Shown here: piece by piece, positions 1 through 7,683 of the stretch
Layout: each line of letters begins with the position of its first letter
Numbering within the stretch: the stretch's first letter is position 1
Origin: Thauera humireducens
GTDB lineage: Bacteria; Pseudomonadota; Gammaproteobacteria; Burkholderiales; Rhodocyclaceae
Direction of reading: 5' to 3'
Assembly: GCF_001051995.2 (NCBI RefSeq)
Contig: NZ_CP014646.1
Coordinates: 1,054,001-1,118,000 of the forward strand
Length of the DNA stretch: 64,000 bases
Notes under the pieces: model-generated
What the model saw: the letters and a program-made list of their open reading frames with translations, nothing else
Databases searched by the model: none
What the model was told of the DNA's origin: nothing
Program-made: the position numbers and the translations under genes

Positions 1-1152
1 CTGGACCTGCGCAAGGGTGGCGAGATCTACGTGCAGGCGCGCGCTCAACGACCGCTCGCGCTCGCCAATCCCCAGCTGGTGGTGGAGCAGGGGGGCTCGC
101 TGCCTCAGGCTGCACGGCACGGCGGCCATGCTGCTGCACGCGAGCCCAATCTCGACTCGCTATGCACCGGCGACGAGCGCATGCAGCGCGCGCTGCAGCG
201 CGCCAAGCGGATCGCGGGCAAGGACATTCCCCTGCTCATTCAGGGCGAATCGGGCGTGGGCAAGGAGATCTTCGCCCAGGCCTTCCACAACAGCGGGCCA
301 CGGGCAGACGGCCCCTTCATTGCACTGAACTGCGCAGCGATCCCCGAGAACCTGATCGAGTCCGAACTGTTCGGCTATGCCGGCGGCGCATTCACCGGTG
401 CGCGCAAGGAAGGCGCCATCGGCAAGGTGCAGCAGGCACACGGCGGCACCCTGTTCCTGGACGAGATCGGCGACATGCCGTTGGCGATGCAGACCCGCCT
501 GCTGCGTGTGCTGCAGGAGCGCTGTGTCACGCCCGTCGGCTCGATGAAGACGATCCCGGTCGATATCTCGCTCGTGTGCGCGACCCACCGCGTGCTGCGC
601 GAAGCCGTCGCCAGCGGCGAGTTCCGCGAGGACCTCTACTACCGCGTGAACGGCCTGACCGTCACCTTGCCCGCCTTGCGCGAACGCACCGACGTTGCCT
701 GCCTCGTGGAGCGCATCCTCAGGGCCGAGACAGCGTCGCTTCGTGGCACCCCGATCAGCATTGGCGCCGACGTCATGCGTTTCTTCGAGCAGTACGGCTG
801 GCCGGGCAACATCCGCCAGTTGCAGAGCGTGATCCGGGTGGCCGTCGCACTGCTCGATGACGACGAAAGCGTCATCGAAGCCTTCCATCTCCCCGAGGAA
901 CTCTTCGGCGCGGATCAGCAACGTGACGACGCAGAACCGAACCGTTCGCCGCTGGTCAATGAACACACTGATGCACCACCGATCATGACTGCGTCACCGA
1001 CAGCAAATGCAGCCCCCCGCAGTCTCGACGAGATCGAGCTCGATGCGATTGCCACGGTGATGCGTGAAGTCGGTGGGAACGTATCCGCCGCTGCACGTCG
1101 GCTCGGCATCAGCCGCAACACCTTGTACCGAAAACTCGGAAAGATCGGCTGA
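1..1152 (+). CDS. Sigma-54-dependent transcriptional activator, AcoR-like (5' end outside window)
   Basis: The reading frame is open from base 1, so the N-terminal part, where AcoR relatives carry a GAF sensor, lies outside the window. The visible 383 residues hold an AAA+ domain with Walker A GESGVGKE (about residues 82-89), the sigma-54 contact loop GAFTGA (129-134) and Walker B LFLDEIGDMP (151-160). A Fis-type helix-turn-helix ends the protein, with AARRLGISRNTLYRKL near residues 363-380. Family knowledge: such proteins hydrolyse ATP to open sigma-54 promoter complexes. The spacing and the wording around FTGARKEGA and VCATHR resemble AcoR, the acetoin catabolism regulator, but the effector and targets cannot be told from this fragment. 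Confidence 0.9.
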   Translation: MDLRKGGEIYVQARAQRPLALANPQLVVEQGGSLPQAARHGGHAAAREPNLDSLCTGDERMQRALQRAKRIAGKDIPLLIQGESGVGKEIFAQAFHNSGPRADGPFIALNCAAIPENLIESELFGYAGGAFTGARKEGAIGKVQQAHGGTLFLDEIGDMPLAMQTRLLRVLQERCVTPVGSMKTIPVDISLVCATHRVLREAVASGEFREDLYYRVNGLTVTLPALRERTDVACLVERILRAETASLRGTPISIGADVMRFFEQYGWPGNIRQLQSVIRVAVALLDDDESVIEAFHLPEELFGADQQRDDAEPNRSPLVNEHTDAPPIMTASPTANAAPRSLDEIELDAIATVMREVGGNVSAAARRLGISRNTLYRKLGKIG

Positions 1153-1230
1153 ATCCGGGCGTTCAAGAAGCACTTGGCGCAGAATTCGGCCCGGATGCTG
1201 CAAACGCATCCATCGACAGGAATTGGTGCC

Positions 1231-1581
1231 ATGAACTGCTTCAGGAAACTGCCCGGCTTCACCCGCACACCGGCCGGCCTCGAAACCCGCATCCTGCGGA
1301 AGCTGCCTGCCATCACGATTTTCGGAACGATCGCGCTCGTCCTGCCATCGCTCGTCGTTCGCCTGCTGGAATGGGGCAATATTTCGCACGAAGCGCTCGC
1401 GCGGATCGGCATGGTCGATATCTACGTCACCGGCGTCGTCGTGCTGCACTGGACGGTGGTGTTCACCGCTGCCATCGGCGCCTTCATCGTTTACGTGATG
1501 AAGGGGCCGGCCTATGTCGCTGATGCCTATGCACTGGTGGACGCAGACAAGCCTGCGGGCGAGGGTCGTCCGACGACATGA
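1231..1581 (+). CDS. Small integral membrane protein of unknown function
   Basis: A 116-residue protein if started at the ATG at 1231, which has AGGAA about 9 bases upstream; an in-frame ATG at 1174 has no such site. Two hydrophobic stretches are visible (roughly residues 27-45 and 63-88), separated by a short polar loop, and the last 15 residues are polar. I do not recognise the family. The stop overlaps the start codon of the deformylase gene in the pattern ATGA, so the two are probably translated together. Whether the link is functional or only positional cannot be seen. Confidence 0.65.
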   Translation: MNCFRKLPGFTRTPAGLETRILRKLPAITIFGTIALVLPSLVVRLLEWGNISHEALARIGMVDIYVTGVVVLHWTVVFTAAIGAFIVYVMKGPAYVADAYALVDADKPAGEGRPTT

Positions 1582-2099
1582 CCGTCCGCACACTTCTGAA
1601 GATGGGCGACCCGCGTCTGCTGCAGCCGGCCGCCCCGGTGACCGCGTTTGGTACGCCCGAGCTAGAAGCGCTGATCGCAGACATGTTCGACACCATGGCC
1701 GTGAGCGGTGGTGTCGGGCTGGCCGCACCGCAGATCGGTGTGGGCCTGCAGGTCGTCATCTTCGGGTTCGAACGCAGCGAGCGTTACCCGGACGCCCCGC
1801 CCGTGCCGCGTACGATCCTGCTGAATCCGGAGATCACACCGCTCGACGACGCCACGGAAGAGGGCTGGGAAGGTTGCCTTTCCGTACCGCGCCTGCGAGG
1901 CATGGTCCCACGCAGCGTGAGGATCCGCTATCGGGGCTTCGATCCGCAGGGGAAGGCCATCGACCGTACCGCCGAGGGCTTTCACGCGCGCGTCGTGCAG
2001 CACGAATGCGACCACCTTCTTGGCGTGCTCTATCCGATGCGGATCAAGGATCTGCGCCGCTTCGGGTACACCGACGTTCTGTTTCCCGAGCTCGCGTAA
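1578..2099 (+). CDS. def: Peptide deformylase
   Basis: Removes the N-formyl group from nascent proteins in the cytoplasm. All three family motifs are present in the 173 residues: GVGLAAPQ (45-52), EGCLS (98-102) and QHECDH (141-146). These supply metal ligands C100, H142 and H146 and the catalytic E143. The length is normal for a type I enzyme. It stands apart from fmt, with which def is often paired, and overlaps the upstream membrane-protein gene by 4 bases. A second deformylase next to fmt elsewhere in the genome is likely, though not visible here. Confidence 0.95.
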   Translation: MTVRTLLKMGDPRLLQPAAPVTAFGTPELEALIADMFDTMAVSGGVGLAAPQIGVGLQVVIFGFERSERYPDAPPVPRTILLNPEITPLDDATEEGWEGCLSVPRLRGMVPRSVRIRYRGFDPQGKAIDRTAEGFHARVVQHECDHLLGVLYPMRIKDLRRFGYTDVLFPELA

Positions 2100-2201
2100 G
2101 TCCCGGCGCGACTGGAGCGCTGCGCCGTTTTGATACGCATCAAAGCAATTCCCCGTCACCGGTCTAGCCTCACTGGACGACCCACACAGAGGAGACCGGA
2201 A

Positions 2202-2462
2202 ATGAACATCATCAAGAACTGGGCCGAACGAACTCAGCGCCGCATGACCATGATGCAACGCATGATCCAGCGGCTCGACGTCGATAGCTCAAAGATCATC
2301 TGCGACGACAACGGCGTGACATTCCGCGCAATGATCGGACGCTGCCGCGGCTGCGAACAGCCCGAGGTCTGCAGCGCCTGGCTGGACGGCAAGCGCCCGG
2401 AGTCCAGCCCACTGGCTTTTTGCCCGAACGCCGCAGCCTTCGAGCCTTACCGAAGCCACTGA
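2202..2462 (+). CDS. Small Cys-rich protein, DUF6455-like
   Basis: An 86-residue cytoplasmic protein. The ATG at 2202 follows an AGAGGAGA ribosome site; a longer in-frame start at 2130 lacks one. The N-terminal third is basic and Met-rich (RRMTMMQRMIQRL). The C-terminal half carries five Cys: C34, then C48-x2-C51-x5-C57, and C74 in FCPNA. The pattern CRGC...CxxWL...FCPNAxxF is what I recall for DUF6455 proteins. The four clustered Cys could bind a metal or Fe-S centre, but that is inference. No partner gene is apparent; it sits alone between def and tRNA-Leu. Confidence 0.7.
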   Translation: MNIIKNWAERTQRRMTMMQRMIQRLDVDSSKIICDDNGVTFRAMIGRCRGCEQPEVCSAWLDGKRPESSPLAFCPNAAAFEPYRSH

Positions 2463-2564
2463 GCGGGTGATCGGCCTCGCCAGCAACCTGGCATCGGTCA
2501 ATTCCGTCTAGGGGAGTCTGGGACAGTGCAACTCCAGGCTCCTGTGGCGAATCGTAGTTTACAT

Positions 2565-2585
2565 AACACAAATTATGGTGTTTTT
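2565..2585 (+). terminator. Weak hairpin plus T-run
   Basis: AACAC (2565-2569) pairs with GTGTT (2578-2582) and is followed by further T residues to 2585. It lies in an AT-rich patch about 100 bases past the DUF6455-like gene. A competing inverted repeat, CATAA/TTATG (2562-2566 and 2573-2577), overlaps it. The stem is only 5 bp, so termination is uncertain. Confidence 0.3.
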
Positions 2586-2599
2586 ACGCATCATTCCTT

Positions 2600-2616
2600 T
2601 GACGTCAGCGACGTCA
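2600..2616. promoter_or_regulatory. Palindrome TGACGT-N5-ACGTCA
   Basis: A perfect 6-bp inverted repeat with a 5-base spacer (CAGCG), about 85 bases upstream of the tRNA-Leu -10 element. The form suggests a dimeric-regulator operator. No regulator gene lies next to it, so the binding protein is unknown. Confidence 0.3.
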
Positions 2617-2700
2617 TACGAAGGATCAAGCGAAATGCGTCTGCACCGCCAGACTCGGCCGAACGATGACACCAAGCCATCCTGCAGCACCGCGGCTGTG

Positions 2701-2706
2701 TATAAT
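2701..2706 (+). promoter_or_regulatory. -10 element of the tRNA-Leu promoter
   Basis: A consensus TATAAT 26 bases before the tRNA 5' end, followed by a GC-rich discriminator (GCGCCCC) of the kind found at stringently controlled stable-RNA promoters. No good -35 match is visible 16-18 bases upstream. Confidence 0.5.
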
Positions 2707-2732
2707 GCGCCCCGCTTTGGCACACCCAGGAT

Positions 2733-2817
2733 GCGGGGGTGGCGGAATTGGTAGACGCACTGGATTTAGGTTCCAGCGCCGCAAGGCGTGAGAGTTCGAG
2801 TCTCTTCCCCCGCACCA
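2733..2817 (+). tRNA. tRNA-Leu (anticodon TAG)
   Basis: An 85-base class II tRNA. The acceptor stem pairs GCGGGGG at the 5' end with CCCCCGC before an encoded ACCA 3' end. The anticodon stem CTGGA/TCCAG encloses loop TTTAGGT with anticodon TAG. A long variable arm (GCCGCAAGGC region) and a T-loop GTTCGAGTC follow, as expected for tRNA-Leu. It reads CUA and, by wobble, other CUN codons. Confidence 0.96.
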
Positions 2818-2840
2818 CCTGAAAGCGCCAGGCTTTCAGG
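2818..2840 (+). terminator. Hairpin directly after tRNA-Leu
   Basis: CCTGAAAG (2818-2825) and CTTTCAGG (2833-2840) form a perfect 8-bp stem with a 7-base loop, starting immediately after the encoded CCA. There is no T-run, so it may act in 3' processing or as an imperfect terminator. Confidence 0.45.
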
Positions 2841-2941
2841 CTCTCGGTACAGCAGCACAGCGCCTCGAGCAGGATCCTGCGGAGTGAATTTGGCACACCG
2901 GGTCGACGCCGACCCGGTTCCCGCCAGCGCCCACCCAGGAA

Positions 2942-4387
2942 TCAGCTGCTGCGTCCGTAGGTGTCCTCGAAGCGCACGATGTCGTCCTCGCCGAGATAGC
3001 TGCCCGACTGCACCTCGATGATCTCCAGCGGCACCTTGCCCGGATTCGCGAGCCGGTGTGTATGACCTAGCGGGATGTAGGTCGACTCGTTCTCACCCAG
3101 CAGGAAGGTCCGTTCGCCGCAGGTGACTTCGGCCGTGCCCTTGACCACGACCCAGTGCTCGGCCCGGTGGTGATGCATCTGCAGGCTGAGCTTGGCGCCC
3201 GGATTGACAACGATGCGCTTCACCTGGAAGCGCTCGCCCGCATCGATCGAGTCGTACCAGCCCCACGGGCGATACACCTTGCGATGGCTCTTCGTCAGGC
3301 TGCGGCCTTCGGCCTTGAGGCGCGCGACGACCTTCTTCACGTCCTGCGTATGGTCCTTGTGCGCCACCATCACCGCGTCCGGCGTTTCCACCACGACCAT
3401 GTCATCGCAGCCGACCGCCGCCACCAGGCGGCTGCCCGAATGCACCAGCGTGTTACGGCAGTCCTCGAACAGCACCTGACCACGCCCCGCGTTGCCGGCG
3501 GCATCCTTGTCCGACACGGCCCACAGCGCGTCCCAGGCGCCGACGTCCGACCAGCCGGCCGCCATCGGTACCACCACGCCCGTACCAAGCTCAGGCGCGT
3601 CGGCGAGCCGTTCCATGACCGCATAGTCGATCGAGTCGCTCGGGCAGCGCTCGAAAGCGCCCTGCTCCAGGCGGATGAAATCGGCATCCGGCTTGCGACC
3701 CGCATAGGCCGCCTCGCAGGCGTTCGCCATATCCGGGTTGAAGTGGCGGATCGCCCGCAGCCACACCGAGGCCTTCATCATGAAGATGCCGCTGTTCCAG
3801 AAGTACTCGCCGCTATCGACGTAACGCTGCGCGGTGTCGCGGTCGGGTTTCTCGACGAATTCGACCAAGGCTCGACCAAGGCGCCCCTCCGCGAGTGCCT
3901 CGCCGCTGCGGATGTAGCCGTAACCCGTTTCGGGCCGGTCCGGCACGATGCCGAAGGTGACCAGGGCGCCATCCGCAGCGAAGGCGCTGCCGTCCGCGAT
4001 CGACTGCTGGAAGGCGGCGATGTCGGTGATGACATGGTCTGCCGGCATCACCAGCAGGATCGGATCGCCCTCCTCCTGTGCGGCCAGCGCGGCGAGCGTC
4101 AGCGCCGGCGCGGTGTTGCGCCCGAAGGGTTCGAGCACGATCTGCGGAGCGCGTACGCCGATCTGGCGCAATTGTTCGGCGATGATGAAGCGGTATTCCT
4201 CGTTGGTCACGACGAGCGGACGCGGATCCACCTCCCGCGCGCCGAAGTCCTTCAGCCGCAAGCCCGTTTCCTGCAGCAGCGAACGCTCGCCGGTCAGCGG
4301 CAGGAGTTGCTTCGGATAGCTCTCGCGCGACGCCGGCCAGAGCCGCGTGCCCGATCCGCCGGAAAGAATGACGCTCTTGATGATCAT
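2942..4387 (-). CDS. manC: Mannose-1-phosphate guanylyltransferase / mannose-6-phosphate isomerase
   Basis: A bifunctional type II enzyme of 481 residues. The N-terminal nucleotidyltransferase (to about residue 350) has the signature GGSGTRLWP at 10-18 and FVEKP near 178. The C-terminal cupin domain (from about 370) has HHRAEHWVVVKG and a Gln-rich metal site typical of mannose-6-phosphate isomerase. Together they make GDP-mannose from fructose-6-phosphate via mannose phosphates when a phosphomannomutase is present. It is the last gene of the minus-strand rfbB-rfbD-manC group, 68 bases after rfbD. GDP-mannose would feed O-antigen or exopolysaccharide synthesis; the glycosyltransferases are outside the window. 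Confidence 0.94.
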   Translation of the reverse strand: MIIKSVILSGGSGTRLWPASRESYPKQLLPLTGERSLLQETGLRLKDFGAREVDPRPLVVTNEEYRFIIAEQLRQIGVRAPQIVLEPFGRNTAPALTLAALAAQEEGDPILLVMPADHVITDIAAFQQSIADGSAFAADGALVTFGIVPDRPETGYGYIRSGEALAEGRLGRALVEFVEKPDRDTAQRYVDSGEYFWNSGIFMMKASVWLRAIRHFNPDMANACEAAYAGRKPDADFIRLEQGAFERCPSDSIDYAVMERLADAPELGTGVVVPMAAGWSDVGAWDALWAVSDKDAAGNAGRGQVLFEDCRNTLVHSGSRLVAAVGCDDMVVVETPDAVMVAHKDHTQDVKKVVARLKAEGRSLTKSHRKVYRPWGWYDSIDAGERFQVKRIVVNPGAKLSLQMHHHRAEHWVVVKGTAEVTCGERTFLLGENESTYIPLGHTHRLANPGKVPLEIIEVQSGSYLGEDDIVRFEDTYGRSS

Positions 4388-4455
4388 GTCGGGAAGATCC
4401 TGTGCTGTCGTCGAGGTGTTGTACTTGAGGTGTTGAAGGCGGTGACTGCCGGCGG

Positions 4456-5343
4456 TCAGCCGATTTCGACCAGCATGCGGCTCACACCCTCACGCCAGTC
4501 CGGCAGATGGAGGCCGAAGCGGATGCGCAGCCGGGTCGTGTCAAGCCGGGAGTTCAGCGGGCGCACTGCCGGCGTCGGATAGCTCGATGTCGGGATAGGG
4601 GCGATCTCTCGCACGGCCAAGGGCCGTCCCGCGGCGCGGGCTGCCTCGATGACGAAGCTGGCGTAGCCATGCCAGCTCGTCTGGCCGGACGCCGCCAGGT
4701 GATAGGTGCCGCACAGGCTGCTGTCCGCCAGCGTACTGCGGATTGCGTGAGCGCTGACATCGGCGATCAGGTCCGCACCGGTTGGCGCGCCGATCTGGTC
4801 GTCGATGACGGTGAGCCGCTCGCGCTCCGCCGCCAGGCGCAGCATGGTGCGGGCAAAGTTGCCGCCGCGTGCCGCATGCACCCACGAAGTGCGGAAGATC
4901 AGGTGATCGCAGCCGCTGTCCCGGATCGCGTCCTCGCCGGCAAGCTTGGTCGTGCCATAGACGGACAACGGACCGGTGGCGTCATCCTCGCGCCACGGCC
5001 GCTCACCGCTGCCGTCGAACACGTAGTCGGTCGAGTAATGCACCAGCAACGCACCCAAGGCCGCAGCCTCGCGCGCCAGCACGCCCACCGCATCGGCGTT
5101 GATGCGCTGCGCCAGAGCAGGCTCGCTCTCTGCCTTGTCGACCGCCGTATACGCTGCGGCGTTCACGATCACGGCAGGCGCCAGTTCGCGCACGGTAGCG
5201 GCGAGTGCATCGGGCTGACCCAGATCGCCGCACAGCCCGTCGCGGCCGCTGCGGTCCAGCGCCACCACTTCGCCAAGCGGCGCCAATGCGTGCTGCGCTT
5301 CCCAGCCGACCTGCCCGTTCTTGCCCAGCAGCAGGATTCTCAT
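4456..5343 (-). CDS. rfbD: dTDP-4-dehydrorhamnose reductase
   Basis: Last step of dTDP-L-rhamnose synthesis, an NAD(P)H-dependent reduction in the cytoplasm. The 295-residue protein starts at the ATG at 5343 ([13 protein letters not shown]). It has the short-chain reductase fold: nucleotide loop GKNGQVG (7-13), STDYVFDG (104-111) and the catalytic Y129-x3-K133. The start overlaps the rfbB stop by 4 bases. A longer frame to 5439 would run into rfbB and is rejected. rfbA and rfbC, needed for the full pathway, are not in this window. Confidence 0.94.
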   Translation of the reverse strand: MRILLLGKNGQVGWEAQHALAPLGEVVALDRSGRDGLCGDLGQPDALAATVRELAPAVIVNAAAYTAVDKAESEPALAQRINADAVGVLAREAAALGALLVHYSTDYVFDGSGERPWREDDATGPLSVYGTTKLAGEDAIRDSGCDHLIFRTSWVHAARGGNFARTMLRLAAERERLTVIDDQIGAPTGADLIADVSAHAIRSTLADSSLCGTYHLAASGQTSWHGYASFVIEAARAAGRPLAVREIAPIPTSSYPTPAVRPLNSRLDTTRLRIRFGLHLPDWREGVSRMLVEIG

Positions 5344-6434
5344 GCGCCCTGCCCCCGGTCGCCGTAGTTGGCGGCCACCCAGTCGCGATATGCCCCGCTC
5401 TGCACGTCGGCAATCCACTGCGGGTTGTCGAGATACCACTGCACGGTCTTGCGGATGCCGGTCTCGAAAGTCTCGGCCGGACGCCAGCCCAGTTCGCGTT
5501 CGATCTTGCGCGCATCGATGGCGTAGCGGCGGTCATGGCCCGGGCGGTCCGTGACGTGGGAGATCAGGCGTGCGTAGCCGCCCTCGGGCGAAGGCCGCAA
5601 CTCGTCGAGCAGGGTGCAGATCGTGCGCACGATGTCGATGTTGGCCTTCTCGTTCCAGCCGCCGACGTTGTAAGTCTCGCCTGGCGTGCCGCGCGCCAGC
5701 ACCTCGCGGATCGCGCTGCAGTGGTCGGTCACGTACAGCCAGTCGCGCACGTTGAGGCCATCGCCGTACACCGGCAGCGGCTTGCCGGCCAGAGCATTGA
5801 CGATCACCAGCGGAATCAGCTTCTCCGGGAACTGCCAGGGGCCGTAGTTGTTCGAGCAGTTGGTCGTCAGCACCGGCAGGCCGTAGGTGTGATGCCAGGC
5901 GCGCACGAGGTGGTCGCTGGCGGCCTTGCTCGCCGAGTACGGGCTGTTCGGCTCGTAGGTCTTGGTTTCGGCAAAGGGCGGATCCTGCGGGCCGAGCGAG
6001 CCATAGACCTCGTCCGTGCTGATGTGCAGGAAGCGGAACGCGGCCTGCACCCCGGCCTCGAGCGTCTCGCGATAGGTGCGCGCGGCCTCCAGCAGCGTAA
6101 ACGTGCCCTCGACGTTGGTGCGCACGAAGGCGGCCGGGCCGTGGATCGAACGGTCGACATGGCTTTCGGCCGCAAAATGCACGATCGCGCGCGGCCGATA
6201 CTCGGCCAGCAGGCGATCGACCAGGGCACGGTCGCAGATATCCCCCTGCACGAAGACATGGCGCGCATCGCCCCGCAGCGCGGCGAGCGTTTCGAGGTTG
6301 CCGGCGTAGGTCAGCAGGTCGAGGTTGAGGATGGGCTCGTCGCTGCGTGCGAGCCAGTCGAGGACGAAATTTGCGCCGATGAAGCCGGCGCCGCCGGTCA
6401 CGAGAATCAAGTTGGAAGCTCCGCCCGATGACAA
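5340..6434 (-). CDS. rfbB: dTDP-glucose 4,6-dehydratase
   Basis: Converts dTDP-glucose to dTDP-4-keto-6-deoxyglucose, the second step to dTDP-L-rhamnose. The 364 residues are normal for the family. Visible are the NAD loop GGAGFIG (14-20), the dehydratase triad T140-D141-E142 and Y166-x3-K170 (YSASK). It is the first gene of the minus-strand group, with only 45 bases to the end of the upstream lipocalin-like gene on the same strand, so read-through from that cluster is possible. No clear promoter is seen. Confidence 0.95.
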   Translation of the reverse strand: MSSGGASNLILVTGGAGFIGANFVLDWLARSDEPILNLDLLTYAGNLETLAALRGDARHVFVQGDICDRALVDRLLAEYRPRAIVHFAAESHVDRSIHGPAAFVRTNVEGTFTLLEAARTYRETLEAGVQAAFRFLHISTDEVYGSLGPQDPPFAETKTYEPNSPYSASKAASDHLVRAWHHTYGLPVLTTNCSNNYGPWQFPEKLIPLVIVNALAGKPLPVYGDGLNVRDWLYVTDHCSAIREVLARGTPGETYNVGGWNEKANIDIVRTICTLLDELRPSPEGGYARLISHVTDRPGHDRRYAIDARKIERELGWRPAETFETGIRKTVQWYLDNPQWIADVQSGAYRDWVAANYGDRGQGA

Positions 6435-6479
6435 TGTGCGGGATTATCGCATTGCCGCGCGAATCGCCCACAGCTTGTG

Positions 6480-7676
6480 CTACATCCTCAGGCGATCGGC
6501 ATAGCCGGTCATCTCCAGGTAGCCCTGTCCGGTCTCGCGTTCCTGGCCATCCGGCGACGCCTCGCGCAGACGTACAGCGCCCTCCCAATACACCGCGCCG
6601 GTGGATGCCCGGCTGTCGAGTTCCTGGTCGTCCATCAGCGGGGCCAGGTGCAGGATGCGGCCATCGGCCAGATGCAGGCGCCACTCCACCGGGTAGCGCG
6701 CACCGGTGCGCGGCGACTGCCAGTACCGCAGCGGCTCGAAGCGGACCTCGTCGGGCCGGAAGCGCCTCGCCCCGCCCTGCGCATCGCCCAGCGTGCCCGC
6801 CGCCCACATTGCCCGCCCTTCCCCGTCACGCATCTGGAACAGCATCAGCGAGCCGCCGTCGTGCAGGTTGATGCCGATCCAGTCCCAGCCGCGCGCACCC
6901 TCGGGCAGGATCTCGCTCGACCACTCGTGGTCGAGCCAGGCGTGCCCGGTCACGGCCAAGGTCCTGCCGTCCAGCTTCAGCGTGCCCGACACCTTCAACT
7001 GCGGGCGACTGTAGTAGTAGCTGGCGTTGATCGGATCCGGCGCCTTCTGGCTGAACCCCGCGCTGCCATTCAGCACGGGCGCGCCCCCCGGCTCGAACTC
7101 GAGTTCGAAGCCGAAATCCTCCGCTTCGATGCGGCTGCGATAGCCGGCAAGCGCTGCCTCGCCGCCCGCCAGGAACCAGTCGCCGACCCGCACGACCGTC
7201 CTGCCCTCCACCGCCTCGGCCAGCCCCGGATAGGCACGCGCGGCGCGTTCCGCATGGCGAAGACGCCCTGTCGCGGGGTCGGCCACGGCCGCATGCGCGA
7301 GCACCAACTGGCTTGGCGCGAAGCGGCTCGGGTTGTCCTCGCCGATCCGCGTCCGCACACGGAAGAAGGTGAGCTGGAAGCCGCGCTCGACGCCGGCCTC
7401 GTCCCTGAGCCAGCCGGTGATGTACCACCATTCGGTACGGTAGTCCGGATGAGCGCCGAAGTCCCGGGGGAACTGCAGCGCCTGCCCGGACAGGACCGGG
7501 GGATAGGGCGGCGTAGTCGGCGCGACCTGCGCGACGACAGGGCCAGGGAAGATCAGCGTTCCAACGACCATCCACGCACCGACAAGCACCGTGCCCAGCG
7601 AGAAGTTGCCCATTCTCGCCACTGCCCTGCACAGGTACGCAATCACTCGCTGCCCCAACCCGGCTGTCTTCATCAC
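6480..7676 (-). CDS. Exported lipocalin-like protein (AttH / carotenoid 1,2-hydratase-like fold)
   Basis: A 398-residue protein with a hydrophobic segment at about residues 28-50, consistent with export or membrane anchoring. The mature part carries features of the AttH/CrtC-like lipocalin family: RTEWWYITGWL near residue 80, a long beta-rich body, and the LDHEWSSE motif near 250 that matches the conserved WxDHEW-type signature. Family knowledge: AttH-like proteins are coded with an ABC exporter (AttE ATPase, AttFG permease), the arrangement seen here, because the permease stop is 7 bases from this start. The ligand is unknown. True carotenoid hydratase activity is not implied, since no carotenoid genes are present. 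Confidence 0.75.
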   Translation of the reverse strand: MMKTAGLGQRVIAYLCRAVARMGNFSLGTVLVGAWMVVGTLIFPGPVVAQVAPTTPPYPPVLSGQALQFPRDFGAHPDYRTEWWYITGWLRDEAGVERGFQLTFFRVRTRIGEDNPSRFAPSQLVLAHAAVADPATGRLRHAERAARAYPGLAEAVEGRTVVRVGDWFLAGGEAALAGYRSRIEAEDFGFELEFEPGGAPVLNGSAGFSQKAPDPINASYYYSRPQLKVSGTLKLDGRTLAVTGHAWLDHEWSSEILPEGARGWDWIGINLHDGGSLMLFQMRDGEGRAMWAAGTLGDAQGGARRFRPDEVRFEPLRYWQSPRTGARYPVEWRLHLADGRILHLAPLMDDQELDSRASTGAVYWEGAVRLREASPDGQERETGQGYLEMTGYADRLRM

Positions 7677-7683
7677 CCTGCCC

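Noticed and set aside
3155..4582. 475-codon plus-strand frame opposite manC
   Set aside because: It mirrors the codon positions of manC, is rich in His/Arg/Ala and has no recognisable motif or ribosome site.
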